From Actinokineospora inagensis DSM 44258 (GTDB lineage: Bacteria; Actinomycetota; Actinomycetes; Mycobacteriales; Pseudonocardiaceae): a stretch of DNA of 59,412 bases. How positions within the stretch are numbered: position 1 is the stretch's first letter; each line of letters opens with the position of its first letter. Positions 11,101-23,100 of the stretch are shown here, one piece after another. The stretch is taken from the NCBI RefSeq assembly GCF_000482865.1, contig NZ_AXWW01000047.1:14977-74388 (forward strand). The letters run 5' to 3'. Position numbers and translations under genes: made by a program. The notes beneath the pieces are model-generated. The model saw only the letters and a program-made list of their open reading frames with translations, was not told where the DNA came from and did no database searches.

Positions 11101-14100
11101 CGGCAACACCCTGCGCAACACCGCCACCGTCACCAGCGGCACCGCGGATCCGAACGTCAGCGACAACACCGCGACCACCGCGACCTCGCCGAACCCGCAG
11201 GCCGACCTCTCGGTCAGCGTCGTGCAGCCGACCAACGCGGTCGCGGGCCAGCCCGCCAGTTGGGCGGTCCGGGTCAGCGACGCCGGTCCGTCCGACGCGG
11301 CGGGCACCTCGCTGACCATCAGCGTCCCGGCCTACCTGTACAACGCGGCGGCCAGTTGGCCGGGCGGCGTCTGCACCGTCTCCGGCGCGACCGCCACCTG
11401 CCCGCTCGGCCTCGTCGGCGCCGGGCAGACCACCGAGGTCACCCTCACCGGCACCATCGACGCGGCCTACAACGGCCCGCTCACCGTGGGCGCCGACGTG
11501 GTCGCCCAGACCAACGACCCCAACCTGGCCAACAACTCGGCCAACACCGTGTCCACCACCAGCCAGTCGGCCGACCTGGTCAGCCAGGTCACCGCGCCGG
11601 ACAGCGCGGTGCCGGGCACCCAGGTCAGTTGGGTGCTGGGCAGCCGCAACCTCGGCCCGTCGACCGCCGTCGGCACCACCCTCACCGCGACCCTGCCGGA
11701 CGGCCTCAGCGGCGTCACCGCGACGACCGCCGCGGGCACCTGCTCGGTCAGCGGCACGACGATCACCTGCCCGGTCGGCGACATCGCGCCCGGGATCACG
11801 GTGATGGTCAACATCTCCGGCACGCTCGCCGCGAACGTGATCGCGCCCGCCGTCGTGGTGGGCGGCTCGGCCAGTTCGACGGTGACCGACCCGAACCAGG
11901 CCAACAACGCGTCGACCGCGAGCACCCCGGTCAAGCCGACCGCCAACCTGCACGTGGCCAAGGCCGTCACCAGCGGCGTGCCGGTGGCGGGCGCCCCGAT
12001 CGCGTTCGCCATCGAGGTCAGCAACGCCGGTCCGTCGGACGCCCAGTCGGTCATCGTGACCGACTCGGTGCCGACCGCCGTCAGCGGTCTCGTCGCCGAC
12101 ACACCGCAGGGCACCTGCGCCATCACCGGCCAGGACCTCAGGTGCGCCCTGGGCACGGTCGCCGCGGGCTCGCCGCCGGTCACCATCAGCCTGCGCGGTG
12201 TGCTCGCCGACGGCGCCGGGACCAGCGTGACCAACACCGCGACCGTTGCCAGCGCCACCCCCGAGGTCGACAACAGCGACAACTCCGGCTCGGTCACCGC
12301 GTCCTCCACCGGCTCGGCCGACCTGGGCGTCACGGTCACCGCGCCGGGCACCGTCACCGCGGGCCTGCCGCTGACCTACACCGTCACGGTCACCAACAAC
12401 GGCCCGTCGACGGCGACCGGGTCGAACCTGACCGGCACGCTGCCCGCCGCGCTGACCAACGTGACCAGCGACAACCCGAACTGTCTGAACCTGACCACCT
12501 GCAACCTGGGTGACATCGCGCCCAACGGCACGGTCGTTGTCCACCTGACCGGCACCGTCGACCCGACCACCACCGGCACGCTGGAGTCGCGGATCAACAC
12601 GGGCTCGACCGTGGCCGACCCCGACGGCCGGAACAACTCGGTCGCCACCCGGGTCGACGTCACCTCGTCGGCCGACCTGGGCGCCACCTTCTCGGTGGAC
12701 CCGCAGCCCGCCGTCCCGGGCACCACCCTGCTCTACACCGCGACCATCACCAGCCAGGGCCCGTCCACCGTCGACGCCGTGGTCACCTTCTCGCCGCTGC
12801 CCGACGGCACCGACGTGGCAGGCCCGATCACGTCCAGCCAGGGCACCTGCTCGGTGATCGTCCGCAGCATCGTCTGCGACCTCGGCCCGATCGTCCCGGG
12901 CGCCGTGTCGACGGTGCAGATCCCGGTGCTGCTGTCGCCGTCGTACAGCGGCGGCAACCTGGTCAACACGCTGTCGGTGCAGGCGTCGACCAACGACCCG
13001 AACCCGGGCAACAACTCCGCCAACGCCGAGACCACCGTGGTCCCGCAGGCCGACCTGGCGCTCGCCCTGGCCGGGCCGGGCACCGTGACCCCGGGCAGCC
13101 CGGCGCACTGGGACCTGACCGTGGTCAACCACGGCCCGTCCGACGCGCCGGTCACCCTCGTGCAGGACCTGCCCACCGCCGTCGGTGACATCTCCGTGGT
13201 CACCTCGCAGGGCACCTGCACCGTCACCGGCCAGCAGTTGCGCTGCGACCTGGGCACCGTCGGCGCCACCGGCACGGTCACCATCGGGGTCGACGGGATC
13301 ATCGACCCCGACACGACCACACCCACGCTGACCACCGACGCCGGCCTCGATTCGACCGTGGCCGAGCCGACCAACGCCCAGCCGGACGGCCGGTCCGCGA
13401 CGGCCACCAGCACGGTGAGCCCGTCCGCCGACACGTTCATCCAGGTCGAGGCGAACTCGCCGACGATCACCCCGGGCACCCGGGCGAGTTGGACGGTCAC
13501 CGCGATCAACGCGGGTCCGTCCACCGCGCACAACGTCACCGTCACCGCAGTCGCGCCGACCGGCACCACCAACGTGACGCTGACCGGGCCCGCCGGGTCC
13601 ACCTGCACCGCGGCCACGCTGACCTGCACCGTCCCGGCGCTCACGCCGGGCAAGAAGGGCAGCGCGGAGTTCACCCTGAGCGCCGACGTGCCGTCGTCCT
13701 TCGCCGACCAGGTGCTCGACGCGACCACCTCGGTGGCCGCGAACGAGACCGACCCGGAGCCGGGTGACAACACCGCCACCGCCAGCACCCCGGTCAGCCC
13801 CGAGGCCGACCTGAAGGTCGCGGTCGACGTCACCCCGCAGCCGATCGTCGCCGGTGGTCCGGTGACGATCACCGCCACGGTCACCAACAGCGGCCCGTCG
13901 CACGCCCCGGGCACCACGTTCACCCTGCCCGTCCCGAACGGCGTGCAGAACGTCACCGTCGACGCGCCCGCCGGGGTCACCTGCGACAACACCGTTGCCT
14001 GCACGGTCGGCGACCTGCCGGTCGGCGACATCAAGATCGTGCTGCACGGCACCGTGTCGCCCACCTACACCGACAAGTCGCTGACCGTCACCGCGTCGGC

Positions 14101-17100
14101 ATCCTCCGACGCGGGCGACGGCAACCCCGACGACAACACGATCACCACCACGGCCGACGCCGAGATCCAGGCCGACCTCGGGGTCACCGCGTCGGTCAAC
14201 CCGACGACCCTGGTCGCGGGCTCGCCGGTGACGATCACCGCCACGGTCAAGGCCAACGGGCCGTCCACCGCCAACGACGTGGTCTTCCACCTGCCGATCC
14301 CGCCCGCGTTGCGCGACGTCCAGGTGACCGCCCCGAACGGCGTCTCCTGCGACCCGTCGGTCAACTGCTCGATCGGCACGATGGTGCCCGCCGCCGAGTC
14401 GACCATCACGGTGCGCGGCACCCTCGCGTCCGACTACACCGACGGCGACCTGTCGCTGACCGCGTCGGTGAACTCGTCCACCCCGGACGACAACACCGCC
14501 AACAACACGGCCACCATCACCGCGGCCGCCAACTCGTCGGCCAACCTGTCCGTGGTCACCACGGCCGACCCGACCCCGCTCACCGCGGGCTCGCCGGTCA
14601 CGCTGTCCTCGCGGATCCACAACGACGGCCCGTCCACCGCGACCAGCGTGGTGTTCGGCCTGCCGGTGCCCACCGGGCTCACCGACGTCGTCGTGTCCGC
14701 CCCGAGCGGCGTGACCTGCGACAACACCGTCAAGTGCACCGCGGCCACGCTGGCCCCGGGGCAGGACCTGGTGATCGTCGTCGGCGGCCGGGTCAAGCCG
14801 GACGTCACCGACAGCAGCCTCACCGTCACCTCGAACGTCACCTCGCCGGTGACCGACCCGACACCGGCGGACAACTCCAGCACCGTCACCGCCGGCGTCG
14901 GGGTCGCCGGTGACGTCAGCGTCGCCCTCGCCGTCGACCCGAACCCGCTGGTCGCCGGGTCGCCGCTGACGGTCACCGCGACCGTGCACAACGCGGGTCC
15001 GTCCACCGCCACCGGTGTCACCTTCACCCTGCCGGTGCCCGCGGGCCTCGTCGGCATCACCGTCGTCGCGCCCAACGGCGTGACCTGCGACAACAGTGTG
15101 TCCTGCACCGTCGGCACGATCGGCCCGGACACCGACACGGTGATCACCGTGCGCGGTCGGGTCGCGCCCACCTACACCGGTCCGGCCATCGCGCTCACCG
15201 GCACCGCGAACACCGGCAGCCCGGACCCGACCCCGGCCAACAACTCGACCACGGCCACCACCCCGGTCGGCGCCAACGCGGGCCTGGCGATGAACTTGGT
15301 CGTCGACCCGGCCACCGTCACCCCGGGCACCCCGGTCACCGCCACCGCCACGGTGCACAACGGCGGGCCGTCCACGGCGGCCAACGCCGTGGTCACCATC
15401 CCGGTCCCGGCGGGCCTGACCACCGTCACGGTGACCGCGCCGAACGGCGTGACCTGCGACAACACCGTCCGGTGCACCATCGGGGCGATCGACCCGAACG
15501 CCGACGTCGTGATCACGGTGACCGGCACGGTCGACCCGGCCTACGCCGCTAACTCGATCACCTTCACCGGCTCGTCCACCTCGGACACCCCGGACGGCAA
15601 CCCGGCCGACGACTCGGCCACGGTGACCAAGCCGGTCGCCGCTGCCGCCGACCTGGGCGCCGCGATCACGCTGAACCCGACCAACCCGGTCGCGGGCAAG
15701 GCGGTCGACATCACCGCCGACGTGGTCAACCACGGCCCGTCCACCGCGGTCGGCGCCACGCTGAACATCCCGGTGCCCGCGGGCATCACCAACGTGACCG
15801 TGTCCGCGCCAGCCGGCGTCACCTGCGACAGCGGCGTGTTCTGCACCGTCGGCACGCTGGCACCCGGCGCCTCGACCAGGATCGTGCTGCACGGCACCGT
15901 CGCGCCGGACGTGACCGCGCCGGTCAGCGTGACCGCCACCGCCACCTCGCAGACGCCGGACCCGACGCCGGACAACAACTCGGCGACCGCGACCGGCACC
16001 ACCGGCAGCAGCGCGGACCTGGCGTTCACCGCCCAGGTCACGCCGAACCCGATCACCGCGGGCACGGCCGTCACGGTCGCCACCGCGCTGACCAACAACG
16101 GGCCGTCCACCGCCACCTCCGTCACCTTCTCGGTGCCGGTCCCGAACGGCGTCACCAACGTCACCGTGGACGCGCCCAACGGCGTGACCTGCGACAACAC
16201 CGTCAAGTGCACCGCCGGCTCGATCGCGCCGGGGACCACGGTCAACGTGGTCGTGCACGGCACGGTCGCGCCGAACGTGACCGCGCCGGTGACCTTCACC
16301 GGGTCGGCGTCCTCGCCGGTCACCGACCCGAACACCGCGGACAACTCGTTCTCGACGACCGGGAACGTCACCACCGCGGCCGACCTCGGGGTCACCGTGA
16401 ACTACGCCCCGGGGGCCGTGGTCGCCGGGGCGCCGGTGGCCGCCACCGTGGTCGTGCGCAACGCGGGCCCGTCGACCGCCGCCGGGACCACCGTGTCGGT
16501 GCCGGTACCCGCCGGGCTCACCAACGTCACGGTCGACACCCCGAACGGCGTGACCTGCGACAACACCGTGTCCTGCACCTTCGGCAACCTCGCCCCGGGT
16601 GCGTCGGCGCAGATCACCGTGCACGGCACCATCGCGCCGGACTACGCGAAGCCGGACCTCGCGCTGACCGCGACCGCGGCCACCACGGCGACCGACCCGT
16701 CGGCCGCCGACAACACCGCCACCGCGACCGCGCAGGTCGGCACCGCCGCCAACCTCAAGGTCAGCTCCACGCTCGACCCGACCACGCTCACCGCGGGCTC
16801 GCCGTTCTCGTTCGTCACCACGATCGACAACAGCGGACCGTCCTACGCGGCGGGCACCACGTTCACCCTGCCCGTCCCGGCGGGGGTGACGGGGATCGAG
16901 GTGATCGCCCCGGCAGGCGTGACCTGTGACAACACGGTCAAGTGCACCGTGGGCGCGGTCGCGCCGGGCAGCCCGGTGAAGATCGAGGTGCGCGGCACCG
17001 TCGACCCGGCCTTCACCGGCCCGTCGATCAGCCTGACCGCCTCCGCCGGGTCCAGCACGACCGACCCGGACCAGACCGACAACTCGACCACGGTCACCGC

Positions 17101-20100
17101 GAACGTCTCCGTGGCCGCCGACATCAAGGTCGTGGTCAGCCCGAACCCGCTGAGCGTCGCCTCGGGCGCGCCGTTCTCGGTGACCCTCACCGCCCGCAAC
17201 AACGGCCCGTCCACCGCCACCGGGGTCACGCTGAACCTGCCGATCCCGAACGGCGTCGAGAACGTCACCGTGATCGCCCCGAACGGCGTCACCTGCGACA
17301 ACACCGTCGCCTGCACCGTCGGCACGCTCGCGCCGAACACCCAGGTCGACGTGCAGGTCCAGGCCAGGGTCGCGCAGTCGTTCACCGGTAACCAGATCGT
17401 CTTCACCGGCGTCGTCGCCTCGCCGACACCGGACCAGAACACCGGTGACAACACGACCACCATCCCGCTGCAGACCAACGCGACCGCCGACCTGAGCGCG
17501 AGCACCGTGGTCAACCCGACCACCGGGCTCATCGCCGGGCAACCGGTCACCGCCACCACGACGATCCGCAACGCCGGGCCGTCGCAGGCGGTCGGCGCGA
17601 CGTTCACCCTGCCGGTCCCGGCCGGGCTGACCGACGTGACCGTGGACGCGCCCGCGGGCGTCACCTGCGACAACACCGTCAAGTGCACCATCGGCACGAT
17701 CAACTCCGGTGACCAACTGGTGATCACGGTGCACGGCACGGTCGACCCCGCCTTCACCGGCTCGTCGCTGACCCTGGACACGAACGTCAGCTCGCCGACG
17801 CCGGACCCGGACCCGACGGGCAACTCCAGCAGCACCACGGTGCCGGTTGGTGTCAACGCCGACCTGGCGGCCAAGCTGACCGTCAACCCCTCGTCGCTCA
17901 CCGCCGGGTCCGCGTTCACCGCGACCGCGACGCTGACCAACGCGGGCCCGTCGACCGCCACGAACGCCACCTTCGCGATTCCGGTTCCGGCCGGTGTCGG
18001 CACCGTGACCGTCGAGGTGCCGTCCGGTGGCGTCACCTGCGACACGACCGTCAACTGCACCGCGGCGACCGTGCCGCCGGGCGCGAACGTGGTGGTCATC
18101 GTCCGCGGTACGGTCGCCCCGGACTTCACCGGGAACTCGCTGCCGTTCCGCGCCACCGCGTCCTCGCCGACGCCGGACGCCACCCCGGGCAACAACTCGA
18201 CCAGCTACGACGCCGCGACCGCGAGCGCCGCGGCCGTGTCGGTCAACACCGTGGTCGACCCGGGCACGCTGACCGCGGGCTCGCCGTTCACCGCGACCAC
18301 CACGATCCACAACGACGGTCCGTCGGTGGCCGCCGGTGTCGCGCTGAACTTCCCGATCCCGGTCGGCGCGCAGAACATCCAGGTCACCACCCCGGCCGGG
18401 GTGACCTGCGACAACACCGTCAGTTGCGCCGTCGGCCAGATCGCCTCGGGCGCGGACGTGGTGGTGGTCGTGCGTGGCACGGTCTCGCCGAACTACACCG
18501 GCTCGACCATCACCTTCAACGCCACCGAGACCAGCTCCACCCCGGACCCGGCGCAGGCCGACAACAGCGCCAGCGTCGCCGCCCCGGTCGCGGTCACGGC
18601 CGATCTCGGGGTGGCGGTCACCGCCGACCAGACCGCGGTGACCGCGGGCTCGCCGATCGCCGTCACCGCGGCGGTCAGCAACGCCGGTCCGTCGACCGCG
18701 ACGGCCGTCAAGGTCACCCTGTCCGTGCCCGCCGGGCTCACCAACTTCACGGTGGACGCGCCCGCCGGGGTCACCTGCGACAACACGGTGGCCTGCACGA
18801 TCGACTCGATCGCGGCGGGCGCCACCGTGGCGATCACGCTGCGCGGCACGGTCGACCCGACCTTCACCGGGCCCGGGTTGTCGTTCACCGGTGCCACGTC
18901 CTCGGCCGCGGGTGACCCGTCCTCGGCGGGCAACACCGCCACACTGGGCGTCCCGGTGTCAGTGGCCGCCGACCTGGCCGTCACCTCGCTCACCGCGCCG
19001 ACCGCGGTCGCGGCGGGCACCCCGGTGACGATCACCGCGACCTTGCGCAACAACGGCCCGTCGACCGCGACCGGTGCCACGTTCAGCCTGCCGGTGCCCG
19101 CCGCCGTCACCGGGGTCCAGGCCACCGGCCCGGCCGGGGTCACCTGCGACACGACGGTCTCCTGCACCCTGGGCACCCTCGCGCCGAACGCCGAGATCAC
19201 CATCGCGATCACCGGCACCGTCTCGCCGACCTACACCGGGTCCGGCCTGACCTTCACCGGCGCGCTGAGCTCGCCGAGCCCGGACCCGACCCCGGGCAAC
19301 AACACGGCCACCGCCACCACGACCACGTCGGTCACCCCCGACCTGGCGGTCACCAGCACGCTCGACTCGCCCACCGTCACCGCGGGCACGGCGATCAGCA
19401 ACACGGTGACCATCAAGAACAACGGGCCGTCGGCCGCCGGGGCGTTCACCGTCAACCTGGCCGTCCCGGACGGCGTGGACAGCGTGAACGTCACCGCGCC
19501 GAGCGGGGTGACCTGCGTGGCCCGGTCGCTGTCCTGCTCGGTCGACGGTCTGGCGCCGGGTGCCTCGCTGGACATCGTGATCTCCGGGGTGGTCGCACCC
19601 GACTACACCGGCCCGCAGTTGTCCTTCGTCGCCAACGTCACGCCGCCCGCGGGTGACGTGAGCAGCGCGGACAACACCGCGACCGCCACGGCCACCGTGT
19701 CCGCCTCGGCGAACGTGACCCTGACCGCGGCGCTCACCCCGAGCCCGCTGACCGCGGGCTCGCCGGCCAAGATCACCGCGAAGATCACCAACACCGGCCC
19801 GTCCACGGCCACCGGGGTCACCTTCACCCTGCCCATCCCGCCGGGCATCCAGAACGTGGTGGTGACCGCGCCGAACGGCGTCACCTGCGACCCGACGGTC
19901 AGGTGCACCGTCGACACCCTGGCGCCGGGCGCCTCGCTCGACATCACCGTCGACGCGCTGGTCGCGCCGGACGCCAACCCGGCCGCGATCACCCTCACCG
20001 CGAGCGCGGGCTCCGCCACCCCGGACCCGGACCACGGTGACGACCAGGTGGTGCTGAACTCGAACGTCACCGCCTCGGCCGACCTGTCGCTGAAGACGAC

Positions 20101-23100
20101 CTTCGACCCGGCCACGCTGACCGCAGGTTCGCCGTTCACCGCCACCACGGTGATCAGCAACGCGGGCCCGTCCACCGCGACCGGGGTGACCTTCACGCTG
20201 CCGGTGCCCCCGGGGGTCGAGGGCGTCACGGTCACCGCCCCGCCGGGTGTGACCTGCGACAACACCGTCAAGTGCACGATCGGCGACGTCGCACCCGGCA
20301 CGGACATCACCATCGTCGTGACCGGCAAGGTCAGCCCGACCACCACGCAGGCCCCGACGTTCACGACCACCGTGTCCTCGCCGACCCCGGGCCCGAACCA
20401 GGGTGACCGCACCGTCACGACGACCCCGCCGCTGACCGTCAGCTCCGACCTGGCCACCACGCTGGTGCTCGACCCGACCGCCCCGGTCGCGGGCACCGCG
20501 CAGGCGGCCACCGTGACGGTCCGCAACAACGGCCCGTCCACGGCGACCGGCGTGGTCGTCACGATCCCGGTGCCGAGCAGCCTGACCGGGGTCACCTTCC
20601 AGACCCCGACCGGCGTCACCTGCGACGCGACCGGCACCTGCGTGATCGACAACGTCGCGCCGGGCACCGCCGTGGCCATCGTGCTGCGCGGCACCGTCGA
20701 CCCGGCGGCCACCGGCAACCTCACGCTGAACGCCGCGGCGACCTCGGCCACCACGGACCCGACGCCGACCGACAACAGCGCCGGGGTCAACGCCCCGATC
20801 GCCGCCAGGGCCGACCTGGTCGCCGCGGCCACGGTCACCTCCACCAACCCGACCGCGGGCTCGCCGGTCACGATCACGGCCACCGTCCGCAACGACGGCC
20901 CGTCGACCGCCACCGGGGTCACGCTGACCGTGCCGCTGCCGCCCGGCCTGCAGAACGTCCAGGTCACCGCCCCGGCCGGGGTCACCTGCGACCCGACCGT
21001 CGCCTGCACCATCGGCACGCTGGCGCCGGGCAAGACCGTCACGGTGACCATCCAGGGCACGATCGCCCCGGACGCGGGCGGCCCGCTCGACCTGACCGCC
21101 ACGGCCGCGTCCGACACCCCGGACGCCGACCCCAGCGACAACACGGTGACCGCCACCAGCGCCGTGTCCACCACCGCCGACCTGAAGCTGACCAGCCAGA
21201 TCACGCCGGACCGGTTGGTCGCGGGCTCCTCGGCGACGATCACCACGAACGTCACCAACGCGGGTCCGTCGACGGCGAACAACGTCGTGGTCAGCGTCCC
21301 GGTGCCCGCCGGGCTGCAGGACTACGTGGTCACCGCCCCGACCGGGGTCGACTGCGACACGACGGTCAAGTGCACCATCACCTCGCTGGCCCCCAACGGG
21401 TCGGTGCAGATCCTGGTCACCGGCACCGTCGCACCCGAGCAGACCGCCCCGCTGAACAGCGCCGTGACGGCCACCTCGGACGCCAACGACCCGAACGAGG
21501 CCGACAACACCGTCACCCTGTCCGAGCCGGTGGCCAGTGAGGCCGACCTGTCGCTGGTGATGAACTTCCAGGCCGCCAGCCTCACCGCGGGCAGCCCGGC
21601 GGTCGTCATCGCCAAGGCCCGCAACGCGGGCCCGTCGACCGCGAAGACGGCCCGCCTGGCGCTCGGCCTGCCCGGTGAGTTCCAGAACATCACCATCGTC
21701 ACCCGCAACGGCGTCACCTGTGACACAACCGTCCAGTGCGAACTGGGCGACATGGCGCCGGGCGCGGAGATCACGGTCGAGGTGCACGGCGTGTTCAGCT
21801 CCGACGTCGCCGGGGACGCCACCGTGGTCGGCCTGGTCGAGTCGCCGACGCCGGACCCGGTGCCGGGCAACGAGTCGGTGATCGTCAGCCAGGCGGTCAA
21901 CAACAGCACCGACGTCTCGTTGACCAAGACCGCGCCGAGCCAGATCACCGCGGGCCAGGACATCACCTGGAACCTGGCGGTGCACGTGGACGGCCCGTCC
22001 GACGCCCGTGATGTCGTGGTGGTCGACCCGCTGCCCAAGGGCGTCACCCCGGTGACCGCCGACCCGGCGTGCGCCATCGACAACGGCACCGTCCGCTGCC
22101 CGCTCGGCAACCTCACCCAGGGCACCGACCGGACGCTGACCATCACCGCGCACGTCGACCCGGACTTCGGCGGCGACCAACTGGACAACGCGGCCTCGGT
22201 GACCACGTCGAGCAACGACAGCGACGTCACCAACGACACCGCGACGGCCAGCACCGATGTCCGCAAGGTCGTCGACCTGGGCATCGACAAGACGCTGTCG
22301 CCGCAGCCGGTGGTCCCGGGCCAGCAGGCCACCTTCACCCTGGAAGTGGTCGACTTCGGCCCGTCGACCGCGACCAACGTGCTGGTCACCGACCCGATCG
22401 GGGCCGGGATGACCCCGGTGTCGGCCACCTCCACCCTGGGCGACTGCGCCATCAACGGCCAGATCGTCACCTGCACCCCCGGTACGGTCACCACCGACGA
22501 CGACGTGTTCATCACGATCGTGGTCGACATCGACCCGGCCTTCGTGCCCAACGAGGTCAGCAACACCGCCACGGTCGTCTCCGACGTCACCGACGCCGAC
22601 CCGTCGGACAACACGGTGTCCATCGCGGGCTCGGCGGCGCCGCTGACCGACCTGACCATCGGGATGACCGCCGACCAGACCGGCTACCACCCGGGCGACC
22701 CGATCACCTGGCTGCTGACCATCACCAACAACGGCAGCTCGCAGGCCCGCGGCGTGGTGGTCACCGACCAGTTGCCCGCCTCGGTCGGCAACGTGACCGT
22801 GCCCACCGGGTGCACCCTCACCGGCCGGGCGCTGGTCTGCTCGCTGGCCGACCTCGCCGCGGGCGACAGCACCACGCTGACCGTCACCGGCGTGGTCAAC
22901 GCGGACGCCACGTCGGGCACCATCCTCAACACCGCGTCGGTGGCGTCCTCCACCGCCGAGCAGAACCCGAGTGACAACCTCGCCGGCACGACCAGCACCC
23001 TCAACGCCCAGGCCGATCTGGTGGTCGGCAAGGCGGTGGAGAACGGGCCGGTCGTCGCGGGCAAGGACACGACCTGGTTGATCACGGTGCAGAACGTCGG

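Noticed and set aside
6485-18310. A 3941-codon open frame antisense to the giant repeat gene
   Set aside because: It is a composition shadow. The sense strand is a repetitive GC-rich gene with few T-starting reverse codons, and the antisense translation is Arg/Gly-rich low complexity with no domain.
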